Assembly: GCA_051884915.1 (NCBI GenBank) | Contig: JBJEWF010000089.1 | Coordinates: 1 to 64,000 of the forward strand | Source of the DNA: RUG572 sp051884915 | GTDB lineage: Bacteria; Verrucomicrobiota; Kiritimatiellia; RFP12; UBA1067 | Direction of reading: 5' to 3' | Length of the DNA stretch: 64,000 bases | Shown: in pieces, positions 25,801 through 33,228 of the stretch | Layout: every line of letters begins with the position of its first letter | Position numbering within the stretch: position 1 is the stretch's first letter | The notes under the pieces: generated by a model | Databases searched by the model: none | What the model was told of the DNA's origin: nothing | What the model saw: the letters and a program-made list of their open reading frames with translations, nothing else | Program-made: the position numbers and the translations under genes

Positions 25801-26452
25801 CACGGTCAACGTCTCGTCGCTCGTGGGCAGCGGCATCCATCTGAAGGCGCTGATTCCCGCGAGCGCCAACGCGGAGGGGACCGATGTCGGCGGCGGCAAT
25901 TTCGTGATCGGGTCGATCGACGCGGCCACGACGGTCTTTGTCGCCACGAACGTCAACCTCGTCGTGACGAACGTCGCCAAGGCGGCCAAGTTCCGCTATG
26001 ACGCGAACGCGGCCGGGGCCGTGAACGACGCGGTCTTCGACATCGAGGGCAGTTGCGAGTCCGCGGCCACGGTCGCGGCGACGGACCTTGCGGTGCTGCC
26101 GGCGCGGCTGAAGAACTTCACCGGCACGGTGAGCCTCACGGAGACGGCGGAGAAGGAGTATCCGGTGACGCTGGACTTCTCGAAGAGCGCGTTCGCGCTC
26201 GGCGGATGCGAGGGCTCCGGCACGCTGGTCGCCGCGCCGGCGGCCGGCACGATCACGGTCACGTTCGTCGGCGACACGCCCGTCCCCGGCGATTGGGGCC
26301 TGGCGCGCTTTACGGCCGGCGGCGAACTGCTCTCCGGCTGGACGGTGTCCGTTCCGGAATCCCTTCGCGGCTACGTGATCGAACCCGTGAAGGACGCGAC
26401 GGGACTGTGGCTCAAAATCCGCAAGGGCGGCATGTGCGTGCTGATTCGCTGA
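22811..26452 (+). CDS. Very large secreted DUF2341/LamG adhesin-like protein
   Basis: 1213 residues with a signal peptide (about 1-29, ending VRAE). The first domain (about 35-125) resembles DUF2341, with VSTPLTNFPVLVKL and GEVIAFRYGA. A LamG/concanavalin-like domain (about 140-350) follows, with YLSIPSYDALALGGTFTISG and the closing YDEVRLRRGVSTAEWIATEY. A short bacterial-repeat domain has GYRFYRWSGS, then beta-rich segments with a PA14-like look (YVPAAGTYGFRMNMAGTGQLVIDN) and autotransporter-passenger character. No beta-barrel or membrane anchor is seen; the chain ends GGMCVLIR. Binding to glycans or surfaces is inferred from the LamG fold. The next gene, of similar kind, starts 34 bp later. 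Confidence 0.75.
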   Translation: MKTGIGLFRHAAGILLAGCFGLAAAVRAEMIDTSLFPRAATIRFAGCSVSTPLTNFPVLVKLAADCPGGFKYEDCAADSFRFTDWQGNVLPHEVETWDPAGTSCVWVSVPSLEPGEVIAFRYGADAAVLPANDPTEVWTRAGYVGVWHMAEASGTVADASGNGLDATHAGTVPDQPAAAGAIGTARCTATSSARGYLSIPSYDALALGGTFTISGWIKASAPNGYARLFSRKALYTDDEGWEIEMSNGSKTAFTARAAKNDARVSGSLPDLTTDWRLVAFAYAGTALTVFGDGVQVASGSVASTLPDNGKPLSFGCDSDGNEAWLPGSYDEVRLRRGVSTAEWIATEYANVRTDGFAVFSEVGAAAYNVVYAAAGTGGTVRIADGADAAEVQSSVALGETQAVVLTATAQEGYRFYRWSGSLSKIVSGTRFSPTITVETPQGASLAAEFIAAENVVEIVNAFDHPEGGIMSALVTKVGGSVFSNTTARIIAFQAPDQAPAGLREFIYANPAAGATTDFIDDWGFFRSGFVVGTSASTQEAVRYAHEAWTDAGSGICTYAGSWYVPAAGTYGFRMNMAGTGQLVIDNRIILQQKSAATVVATNGVSLAAGWHNLFIVFKAANGQIGPVDATAGGLLYSAADADLTADSAAGSPFATEEGGHRLSTAYSGVFVPSLWAEGGDVVLDCSNALGDLRIAGQWGAVKHRFYIANLPAGRTIEVGRPLNGTADGFQSLDGFAWVDWSRTELPEGVGIRFEGAVACNQPLPQGHAWTFGGYVTLATTVSDFFGVVAAGASEFSYPQGLVHLHLGQPGVLGDTATIKVASDQYLGYGGEPFGLKSSTGLPLTVNNSTRHLFRNPVTLAKSAVLNTTLQWDGVAVCAGTVTGEGSLRITGWGRRMYVDNAVDVGEVRLGQRGNRVLLRPPAAAAASRIGSVTLSGESSAYPTGGWEYCGATLFYCPDGSGASPLSIGKVSGGGAYYYPDQTKLARNGATLSTCSNNTVNVSSLVGSGIHLKALIPASANAEGTDVGGGNFVIGSIDAATTVFVATNVNLVVTNVAKAAKFRYDANAAGAVNDAVFDIEGSCESAATVAATDLAVLPARLKNFTGTVSLTETAEKEYPVTLDFSKSAFALGGCEGSGTLVAAPAAGTITVTFVGDTPVPGDWGLARFTAGGELLSGWTVSVPESLRGYVIEPVKDATGLWLKIRKGGMCVLIR

Positions 26453-26486
26453 ACGCACGGCCCGGTTGCGCACAAGGAGGGGAGAC

Positions 26487-29441
26487 ATGACGGGTGGAAA
26501 TGCGAAACGCGGACTGCTGGCCGGGGGAATGGTCCTGGCGGGTTTGCTGCCGGTTTTGTCGGCGCAGCGGGAATGGAACGGCGGCGGCGAGGACGACAAC
26601 CTTTCCACGCCGGCGAACTGGGTGGGCGGCACGGCGCCGGCTTCCGGCGACATTCTCGTCTTCCGCGGGAACGTCCGCACCTCCCCCGTGAACGACTACG
26701 ACCCCGAGACGACGGTCTTCGAGACGCTGGTCTTCTCCAACGACTGCCAGACGGCGGAACGGTCGGCGCCGTTCACGCTCACGGGCAACAAGATGGTGCT
26801 GACGGGCGGCACGTCGTTCGCGTTCGGGCAGAAGAACTACGCGATCTTCGTGGCGAACGTGCCGGGCTCCGGCCAGGAACTGACCGACACGCTGGATCTG
26901 GAGATTTCGCTGCCGGACAACTCGAAGAACTCGTCGCGGATCGGCGGTTTCGCCACCTACCGCCACCATCTGGTGTTCAAGAAGGCGGTGACGGCAAACG
27001 GCGGAAAGCTGTATGCGGCCGACCAGACGCGGGGCAACATGACGTTCGAGGCCCCGGTCTCCGGCTTCTCGCAGGTCTTCCGGCCCAACGGGTACGGGAT
27101 GACCTGGCTCAAGTCGCCCGACAACGTCTTCACGGTCGCGAATCCCGGCCATTGCCTGCGCGAGGGCTCGCTGCGGGTGGACAGCCAGGCCGCCGCGGGC
27201 GGCACCGGCGTGTCGCTGATGCTTGGCCAGGACCAGTACGAGACGCCGGGGAAGTTCCTCGTCCATGCGGCGGAAGACACCCTCTTCACCGGCAGTCTGA
27301 CCATCCAGGGCCCCAACTACCGGACGACGGCGGGAGAGCTGAACAACGAGGTCGCGGGCACGACGGCCACGTTTACCGGCGATATGACGGCCGTGACGGG
27401 GAGTTCGTCTTACAGCGGCTCCGACGGACTCGGCACGGGCGCGACGTTCGCCGGCGCGGGAAACGGCGTCTTCTCCGGCGACATCCTCACGCCCCAGGTC
27501 TGGGTCTACAAGACCGGCACGGGCGTCTGGACGCTGGCCGGGCAGTCCGCCGCGACGGGCGCCGTGACGGTGAGCGCCGGCACGCTGCTGGTGAACGGGG
27601 ACTATGCGCGGGCCGAACGGTCGCAGGTCGCCGCCGGCGCGCGCCTGGGCGGCACGGGGCGCCTGGGCGATGTCACCTTCGCGGGGGGATCGGCGCTGGG
27701 CGCGACGAACGTGATGGGCGGAACGGCCCTTCAGACCGAGGCGCTGGTGCTGTCGGGCACCGTGAACGTGGACCTGCTGGACGGCATCTTGCCGAAGGAG
27801 GGGACCTATACGGTGCTGTCGTTCACGAGCCGAAGCGGGACCGGATTCTTCATGTTGGGCGACGGGTGGCCCGAAGGGACGTCGGTGTCCCTCGGCGAGA
27901 CCGCGCTGACGGTGACGGTTCCCACCGGCACGCTGACGTGGACGGGCGACGCGTCGTCGGCCTGGGACTTCACGTCGGCGAACTGGGCGTATGACCAGCT
28001 CTATCAGGACGGGAACGCCGTGACCTTTGGCGACGCCGGCCGGCAGACGGCCGTGACGATCGCCCAGGAGGTCCGTCCGAGTCTCGTCTCCGTCACGGGG
28101 GCGCAGGACTACACGTTGACGGGCGCGACCATCGCCGGTTCCGGCGGACTCGTGAAAGCCGGCACGGGCACGCTGGTCCTGGCCAATGAAAACGCCTACA
28201 CGGGGGATACGAGCGTCAATGCCGGCGCGCTGCGGCTGGAGGGGACGCTCGCCAACTCGACCGTGCGCATCTCGGCGAGCGCGGCGTTCACGAACGCGGT
28301 GTCGGGGCGGATCACGGGGCGGGGGGCGCTCGTCAGCACCGGCACGGTCGAGCTGGGCGGCACCAACGACTTCACGGGCGGTCTGGTTCTGGGCGGGCTC
28401 TCCGTCGTGACGAACCCGCGCGCGCTGGGCAATGGCGACGTGACGTTCGAGGGCGCGCAGAAGATCCGGCTCGGGGGCGGCGCCGAGGGCGTCGGGCGCG
28501 GGCGGACGCTGTCTGTGGACTGGGCCAACGGATCGGAGTCGCACGCCGTCGAAGTCGCCAACGGAGAGTTCCGCTGGCTGGGGAACGTGATTGTCCGCAA
28601 CTACATGCTGTACGTCCGCTGCCTGTCCTCCGCGTCCCTCGTCTTCGGCGAACCGGGCTGCGCGACGACGGTCGCCGCCGAGGGGTTCTCCGCGGGGCAG
28701 AGGGGGTTCTACCTGCGCGAAGGCGGCGTTGCCCGTTTCTATTCCCGGCTCGATCTCGGCAATGCGTTTTTCCACCAGACCGACTACAACAAGACCTACT
28801 TTCACGCGCCGGGCAACCGCTGGAGCAGACTGACCATGCAGGTGGGGCGGGTCTGCTGCTGCACGAACGACGCGCTGGCGCCGGCCACGGTGGAGATGGG
28901 GCAGACCTACGGGGCGCATTCCTTCCATCCGGTCCTGGATCTCGGCGGCTTCGACCAGACCATCACCGCTCTCGTCATGGCGGAGTCCATCGACACGTCC
29001 ACGCAGACGGTGACCAGTGACGCGCCCGCGACGCTGACCGTCTCCAACGAGGTGGACACGACGACGCTGCGCATGCAGTGCCGGATCGCGGGCGCGATCA
29101 CGCTGCGGAAGAAGGGGGCGGGGACCTGGACCTTCGGCGCGCAGAACCTGAGCACGGGGAACGTCGAGGTCGTGGAAGGCACGCTGAAGCTCACGGCGGA
29201 CGACACCTTGCCGGCGGGGACGGAGTCGATGCTGACCATCGCGCCGGGGGCGAACATCGTGCTGGACGAGGGCGTCTCGGCGTCCGTCGCCTACGCGACC
29301 TGCGGCGGGCGGGCGCTGAAAGCCGGCGTCTACTGCGGCGCGGGCGGCACGGGGACGCGCCTGGACGCGTTCATCGGCGCGGGCGGCGGTTCGCTCACGG
29401 TCACCCGCGGCGTGAACGGGTTCATGATCATCGTCCGCTGA
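26487..29441 (+). CDS. Secreted autotransporter-associated beta-strand repeat protein
   Basis: 984 residues with a signal peptide (about 1-26, ending VLSA). It contains repeats of the passenger-associated type, such as KTGTGVWTLAGQSAATGAVT, then VSAGTLLVNGDY, and VKAGTGTLVLANENAYTGDT followed by VNAGALRLEG. These repeats build right-handed beta-helices in classical autotransporters. Unlike those, there is no C-terminal beta-barrel: the chain ends NGFMIIVR, similar to the GGMCVLIR end of the upstream protein, so another export or anchoring route is likely. AAGGAGGGGA before 26487 sets the start. Likely cotranscribed with the upstream adhesin-like gene. Confidence 0.77.
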   Translation: MTGGNAKRGLLAGGMVLAGLLPVLSAQREWNGGGEDDNLSTPANWVGGTAPASGDILVFRGNVRTSPVNDYDPETTVFETLVFSNDCQTAERSAPFTLTGNKMVLTGGTSFAFGQKNYAIFVANVPGSGQELTDTLDLEISLPDNSKNSSRIGGFATYRHHLVFKKAVTANGGKLYAADQTRGNMTFEAPVSGFSQVFRPNGYGMTWLKSPDNVFTVANPGHCLREGSLRVDSQAAAGGTGVSLMLGQDQYETPGKFLVHAAEDTLFTGSLTIQGPNYRTTAGELNNEVAGTTATFTGDMTAVTGSSSYSGSDGLGTGATFAGAGNGVFSGDILTPQVWVYKTGTGVWTLAGQSAATGAVTVSAGTLLVNGDYARAERSQVAAGARLGGTGRLGDVTFAGGSALGATNVMGGTALQTEALVLSGTVNVDLLDGILPKEGTYTVLSFTSRSGTGFFMLGDGWPEGTSVSLGETALTVTVPTGTLTWTGDASSAWDFTSANWAYDQLYQDGNAVTFGDAGRQTAVTIAQEVRPSLVSVTGAQDYTLTGATIAGSGGLVKAGTGTLVLANENAYTGDTSVNAGALRLEGTLANSTVRISASAAFTNAVSGRITGRGALVSTGTVELGGTNDFTGGLVLGGLSVVTNPRALGNGDVTFEGAQKIRLGGGAEGVGRGRTLSVDWANGSESHAVEVANGEFRWLGNVIVRNYMLYVRCLSSASLVFGEPGCATTVAAEGFSAGQRGFYLREGGVARFYSRLDLGNAFFHQTDYNKTYFHAPGNRWSRLTMQVGRVCCCTNDALAPATVEMGQTYGAHSFHPVLDLGGFDQTITALVMAESIDTSTQTVTSDAPATLTVSNEVDTTTLRMQCRIAGAITLRKKGAGTWTFGAQNLSTGNVEVVEGTLKLTADDTLPAGTESMLTIAPGANIVLDEGVSASVAYATCGGRALKAGVYCGAGGTGTRLDAFIGAGGGSLTVTRGVNGFMIIVR

Positions 29442-29453
29442 CCGGCGCGAATG

Positions 29454-29462
29454 TGGTATAAT
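29454..29462 (+). promoter_or_regulatory. Extended -10 promoter 10 nt before metXW
   Basis: TGG-TATAAT (TATAAT at 29457-29462) lies 10 nt before the ATG at 29473. The predicted 5' leader is only a few nucleotides, so the mRNA is probably leaderless; no Shine-Dalgarno is present. Confidence 0.65.
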
Positions 29463-29472
29463 ATGCGCCCTC

Positions 29473-31251
29473 ATGACCGCAAAGGAACCTACGACAGTTG
29501 GGGTCGTCCAGCCCCATGTGACCGCGCTTGAACTTCCCGACGGCGGTTTTCGTCTGGAGGGCGGGGGCGTGCTGTCGCGGATCGACGTGGCGTGGGAGGC
29601 CTGCGGGCTTGAGAAGCCGGAGAACGACAACGTCGTCTTCATCTGCCATGCCCTGACGGGCGATGCGCACGTGGCGGGCCGCCGTCCCGGCGAAGCGGAA
29701 TCTTCGGGCTGGTGGGACGGCATCGTCGGCCCCGGCAAGGCGATCGACACGAACCGCTACCGGGTCGTTTGCGCGAACGTGCTGGGCGGGTGCAAGGGAA
29801 CGACGGGGCCTTCCAGCATCGACCCGGCCACGGGCCGGCCCTACGGCAGCCGTTTTCCGCAGTTCTCCCTGGGCGATACCGTCGAGGTCTACCGTCTGCT
29901 GCTCCGGCAGCTGGGCGTGACGCATCTCGCGGCGCTGGTGGGCGGCAGTTTCGGCGGCGTCCAGGTGATGGAGTGGATCACGGCGCATCCGGGCGAGGTC
30001 GACCGCGCCGTGATGATCGCGGCGGGCGCGGCGCTGAACGCGCAGGCGCTGGCGTTCGACATCGTGGGCCGCGCGGCCATCACCTTCGACCCCCTGTGGA
30101 ACGGGGGCGACTACTACGGCACGCCGGGGCCGATGGTCGGCCTCGCGTCGGCCCGGCAGGTGGCGCACATCACCTACCTGTCGCTGGATCTGCTGAACCG
30201 GCGCTTCGGCCGCAAGATCCAGGATTCCTGGGTCCGGCAGGGGCCGGAATTCCTCGAACGGCGCGCCCGGCGCTTTGGGACGGCCTTCGCGATCGAGAGC
30301 TATCTCGAATACCAGGCGAAGAAGTTCCTGGCGCGGTTCGACGCGAACAGCTACCTGCACATCACGCGGGCGCTCGATCTCTACGACGCCACGGTCAAGT
30401 ACGGGTCGATGGACGAGGTCTGCCGGCGCATCTCGACGAATCTGCTGCTGGTCTCGATTTCGGGGGACTGGCTGTTCTCGGAGGCGCAGAGCCGGGTGAT
30501 CGCCACCGGCCTTCTGAAGGCCGGCAAGCCGGTGTCCTATGCGCATCTCGACATCAAGGTCGGCCACGACGGATTCCTGACGCACACGCGCGAGCTCGCC
30601 AAGGTCATGGGCGGTTTCTTCGAGACCGGGAAGCGGATCGTCACGCCCGAAAAGACCGCCAAGCTGGCGCCAATCGTCGACATGGTCCCGCCGCAGGCGC
30701 GCGTGCTCGACATCGGCTGCGGTTCGGGGTCGCTTCTCACCCTGCTGCGCGCGCGGGGCATCGAGGGCGCGGGCGTCGAAATCGACTTCGGGAAGATCTG
30801 CCACGGCGTGGCGGGCGGGCTGAACGTGCTTTTCGACGATGCGGACGAAGGTCTGGACCTGGTGCCGGACGGCGCGTTCGACACGGCCGTGCTGTCCGAA
30901 ACGCTGCAGGCCGTCCGGCGGCCGCGGGAAATCCTGGTGAAGATCCTGGACAAGGCGAAAGAGGCCATCGTCACGTTCCCGAACTTCGCGGACGTCCGCA
31001 TCCGGCTGAACATGCTGTTCAGGGGCTGCATGCCCGTGGGCAGCGAACTGCCGTTCGAGTGGTACGACACGCCGAACACCCACTTCCTGACGCTCAAGGA
31101 CTTTCGGGCCCTGTGCGCCAAGGAGGGCATCGAGATCCTGGAGACGCGGGCCGAAGCGGACAATCTGCTGGGCCGGCTGCTGATCGCGCTGGGGCTGCCC
31201 AACCTCGGGGCTTCGCGCATTATCGCGCGGCTCACCCGCAAGGCGCGCTAG
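29473..31251 (+). CDS. metXW: Homoserine O-acetyltransferase fused to MetW
   Basis: 592 residues joining two proteins that are usually encoded side by side. Residues 1-about 390 are MetX, an alpha/beta hydrolase that acylates homoserine for methionine synthesis: nucleophile Ser159 in GGSFGGVQVMEW, Asp332 in GDWLF, His365 in VGHDGFL, and the signature NVLGGCKGTTGP at 102-113. Residues about 400-592 are MetW, with the SAM-type loop VLDIGCGSGS at 411-420, FPNFADVR and LPFEWYDTPNTHF. In many bacteria MetW is needed for MetX activity. The reading frame is uninterrupted across the junction, so the fusion is real in this assembly. Confidence 0.94.
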   Translation: MTAKEPTTVGVVQPHVTALELPDGGFRLEGGGVLSRIDVAWEACGLEKPENDNVVFICHALTGDAHVAGRRPGEAESSGWWDGIVGPGKAIDTNRYRVVCANVLGGCKGTTGPSSIDPATGRPYGSRFPQFSLGDTVEVYRLLLRQLGVTHLAALVGGSFGGVQVMEWITAHPGEVDRAVMIAAGAALNAQALAFDIVGRAAITFDPLWNGGDYYGTPGPMVGLASARQVAHITYLSLDLLNRRFGRKIQDSWVRQGPEFLERRARRFGTAFAIESYLEYQAKKFLARFDANSYLHITRALDLYDATVKYGSMDEVCRRISTNLLLVSISGDWLFSEAQSRVIATGLLKAGKPVSYAHLDIKVGHDGFLTHTRELAKVMGGFFETGKRIVTPEKTAKLAPIVDMVPPQARVLDIGCGSGSLLTLLRARGIEGAGVEIDFGKICHGVAGGLNVLFDDADEGLDLVPDGAFDTAVLSETLQAVRRPREILVKILDKAKEAIVTFPNFADVRIRLNMLFRGCMPVGSELPFEWYDTPNTHFLTLKDFRALCAKEGIEILETRAEADNLLGRLLIALGLPNLGASRIIARLTRKAR

Positions 31252-31254
31252 TTG

Positions 31255-31263
31255 TGCTATAAT
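31255..31263 (+). promoter_or_regulatory. Extended -10 promoter 7 nt before the DUF1080 gene
   Basis: TGC-TATAAT (TATAAT at 31258-31263) overlaps the end of the metXW region and ends 7 nt before the ATG at 31271; the transcript is predicted to start at the ATG. Confidence 0.62.
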
Positions 31264-31270
31264 CGTCGGC

Positions 31271-32338
31271 ATGGAAAACTCATTCAAATCTCTGCTGGCG
31301 GCGGGGCTGGTCTCCGTCGGGGTTGTCGGTTTCGCCTCTTGCGCGGGCGGCGTCTGCACGTGCGCGCCAACGGCGAACGCCTGTTCGTGCAAGGCGCCCT
31401 GCGCCTGCGCCGACTGCACGTGCAAGGGCGCGGAAGGCCGTTGGGCCATCCAGAAGCCGGGCGCGTTCTGGCTTGGCGTCTTCAAGGACGGAGCCGGCAA
31501 GGCCTCCGCGTCGCTGCTGTGGGGCGGCGGGTCGCCGAGTCCGCAGTTCGACGTGAAGGTGGACGGCGTCTCGGCCACGATGAAGCAGCGCGTGAAGGGG
31601 GACAAGGATCCCGCCAAGGCCCGCATCCGCATCACCACGCTCACGGCGTCCGGCGCGACGGCCGACGTCGTGTTCACGATGACGGACGGCACGGGCAAGG
31701 TGATCGGCCAGCCGGAAAAGGCGAAAGCCAAGCGCATTCCCGCGCTGCCGCCGGCCCCGGATCGCGCGAAGGCCGTCTATGGCCAGCCGGTCGATCTGCT
31801 GGCGAATGGGCTGGACGGCTGGGTGCCGATGAGCGGGAACTATTTCGGCTGGTCGGTCAAGGACGGCGTGCTCTCGAACCGCATCAAGCGCACGGCGGAC
31901 GGCAAGCGCGACGGCGCGAGCGCCAATCTGAAGACGAAGCGGGCCGACTTCTTCGACTTCAAGATCGCCTACGACGTGCGCGTGCCGGCGGGCTGCAATT
32001 CCGGCGTCTATCTGCGCGGCATCTACGAACTTCAGGTTCTGGACAGCTACGGCCGGCCGGTCGACTGCCACAACATGGCGGCGTTCTACGGCCGCATCAC
32101 GCCGCGCGTGGCGGCGGAGAAGCCGGCCGGCGAGTGGCAGCACGTCGAGGCCCTGCTCTACAAGCGCCACATCACGGTCGTGCTCAACGGCGTGACCATC
32201 ATCGACAACGAACCGATTCTCGGCTGCACGGGCGGGGCCATCACCAGCGACGAATTCGTGAAAGGCCCGATCTATCTGCAGGGCGACCATTCCGACGCCG
32301 ATTTCCGCAACATGGTGCTCACGCCCGTTCTGCAATGA
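31271..32338 (+). CDS. Cys-rich DUF1080 (3-keto-disaccharide hydrolase-like) lipoprotein
   Basis: 355 residues. The signal region ends in a possible lipobox, GFASC. It is followed by a short stretch packed with cysteines (VCTC, ACSC, PCAC, DCTC; nine cysteines including the lipobox), which looks metal-binding. A small beta domain follows, and from about residue 175 a DUF1080 domain: DLLANGLDGWVPMSGNYFGW, DFFDFKIAYDVRV, NSGVYLRGIYELQVLDSYG, GEWQHVEALLY and the final DADFRNMVLTPV. DUF1080 proteins are LamG-like; some hydrolyse 3-keto-glycosides. That makes the ThuA/propeller operon at 2.8 kb a possible functional partner, though it is distant. It has its own leaderless-type promoter. Confidence 0.82.
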   Translation: MENSFKSLLAAGLVSVGVVGFASCAGGVCTCAPTANACSCKAPCACADCTCKGAEGRWAIQKPGAFWLGVFKDGAGKASASLLWGGGSPSPQFDVKVDGVSATMKQRVKGDKDPAKARIRITTLTASGATADVVFTMTDGTGKVIGQPEKAKAKRIPALPPAPDRAKAVYGQPVDLLANGLDGWVPMSGNYFGWSVKDGVLSNRIKRTADGKRDGASANLKTKRADFFDFKIAYDVRVPAGCNSGVYLRGIYELQVLDSYGRPVDCHNMAAFYGRITPRVAAEKPAGEWQHVEALLYKRHITVVLNGVTIIDNEPILGCTGGAITSDEFVKGPIYLQGDHSDADFRNMVLTPVLQ

Positions 32339-32366
32339 CGGGCGCCGCGGGGCGCTTTTCTGCGGG

Positions 32367-32396
32367 TTGTATTGGGGCGCGGGAATTTGGTATAAT
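32367..32396 (+). promoter_or_regulatory. tRNA-Gln promoter
   Basis: TTGTAT (32367-32372), an 18-bp spacer and TGG-extended TATAAT (32391-32396), 16 nt before the mature 5' end of the tRNA. Confidence 0.65.
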
Positions 32397-32412
32397 CGCT
32401 TCCCGCGCGGAT

Positions 32413-32486
32413 TGTCCGGTGATGTAATGGCAGCATAGGGGTTTTTGATACCCTTCGAGATGGTTCGAGTCCATCCCGGACAACCA
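32413..32486 (+). tRNA. tRNA-Gln (anticodon TTG)
   Basis: Folds by eye as a complete tRNA. Acceptor TGTCCGG (32413-32419) pairs with CCGGACA (32476-32482). The D arm is ATG/CAT, the anticodon stem GGGGT/ACCCT with loop TTTTGAT gives anticodon TTG (reads CAA), and the T arm is GATGG/CCATC with loop TTCGAGT. Discriminator A and an encoded CCA end at 32486. Accessory sequence begins shortly downstream, so its 3' end may be an old integration site. Confidence 0.95.
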
Positions 32487-32539
32487 GTCGGCCGCCGCGC
32501 GGCCTTTCGCTCCCGCTCCCGTGTCCCCGTTCCCTCGCC

Positions 32540-33227
32540 AGCCAAGAAAAAATTGGGGAACCTCCAATTGCCGTTTGACTTGACTCTGGAAGACCTTGAA
32601 GACCCCGGCCTTGTCTCGCGTCCGCGAAACAGGCTGATTGCCCAAGCGTTTTACGACATGCACATCATAGAACACTATGGGAGCGGAATGCGTAGGATGA
32701 AGAAGGACTGCGACGAGAATGGCAGTCCATATCCCGCAATGAAAAGCGGGAGCGGGGAGTTCCGCATCACATTCTCAGCCCGCACCAAAGAATCTGTTGC
32801 AAAGCTCGGCATACCGCCTGAGAAATTTGGCATAAGGCAAAATGGCGAGATTGCAGCAAATGTCGGCGTTGCGGAAAGTGCGCAGACAAAGGCGGAAAGT
32901 GCGCAGACAGGGCCTAAAACTGCAGAGACAAGTGCCGAAAGTGCGCAGACATGGTATGAAAGTGAACTGACAAGGGCGGAAGCAGAAGCGTTGCTCGCTT
33001 CTTTCATTACAGATGCAATTCGTTCTGATGCGCGCAGGAACATGATTGCAATTCTTGAGTGCTTGTCTAAACATCCAGAGAAATCGGCCGCTTCGATCGC
33101 AAAAGAGATAGGGTTGTCGCAGAGTGCAACGCAGAAGATCATGGGTACATTGCAGAAAGCCGGGTTGCTGCGACGTGAAGGTCCCGATTTTGGCGGCCAT
33201 TGGGACATAGCGAACAGGTGCTTCTGA
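32540..33227 (+). pseudogene. 5'-truncated AlbA_2/Schlafen-type ATP-binding transcriptional regulator
   Basis: Only the C-terminal part of a regulator of the AlbA_2 plus HATPase_c_4 type remains. It starts within LQLPFDLTLEDLEDP and continues with SRPRNRLIAQAFYDMH, IIEHYGSGMRRMKKDC and GEFRITF, matching the end of the ATPase-like domain. A spacer with three near-identical AESAQT repeats follows, then a winged-helix segment (SIAKEIGLSQSATQKIM, then LQKAGLLRREG). The N-terminal DNA-binding domain and most of the ATPase domain are missing, and the open frame upstream runs through tRNA-Gln, so no proper start exists. Composition is AT-richer than the neighbouring housekeeping genes. A shorter start at 32656 could still yield a fragment. 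It is probably a leftover of an inserted element. Confidence 0.75.
32871..32951 (+). repeat. 18-bp direct repeats inside the truncated regulator
   Basis: gcggaaagtgcgcagaca occurs at 32871-32888 and 32892-32909, and with one mismatch at 32934-32951, each encoding AESAQT. The repeats are in frame and form a low-complexity linker. Confidence 0.8.
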
Positions 33228-33228
33228 A

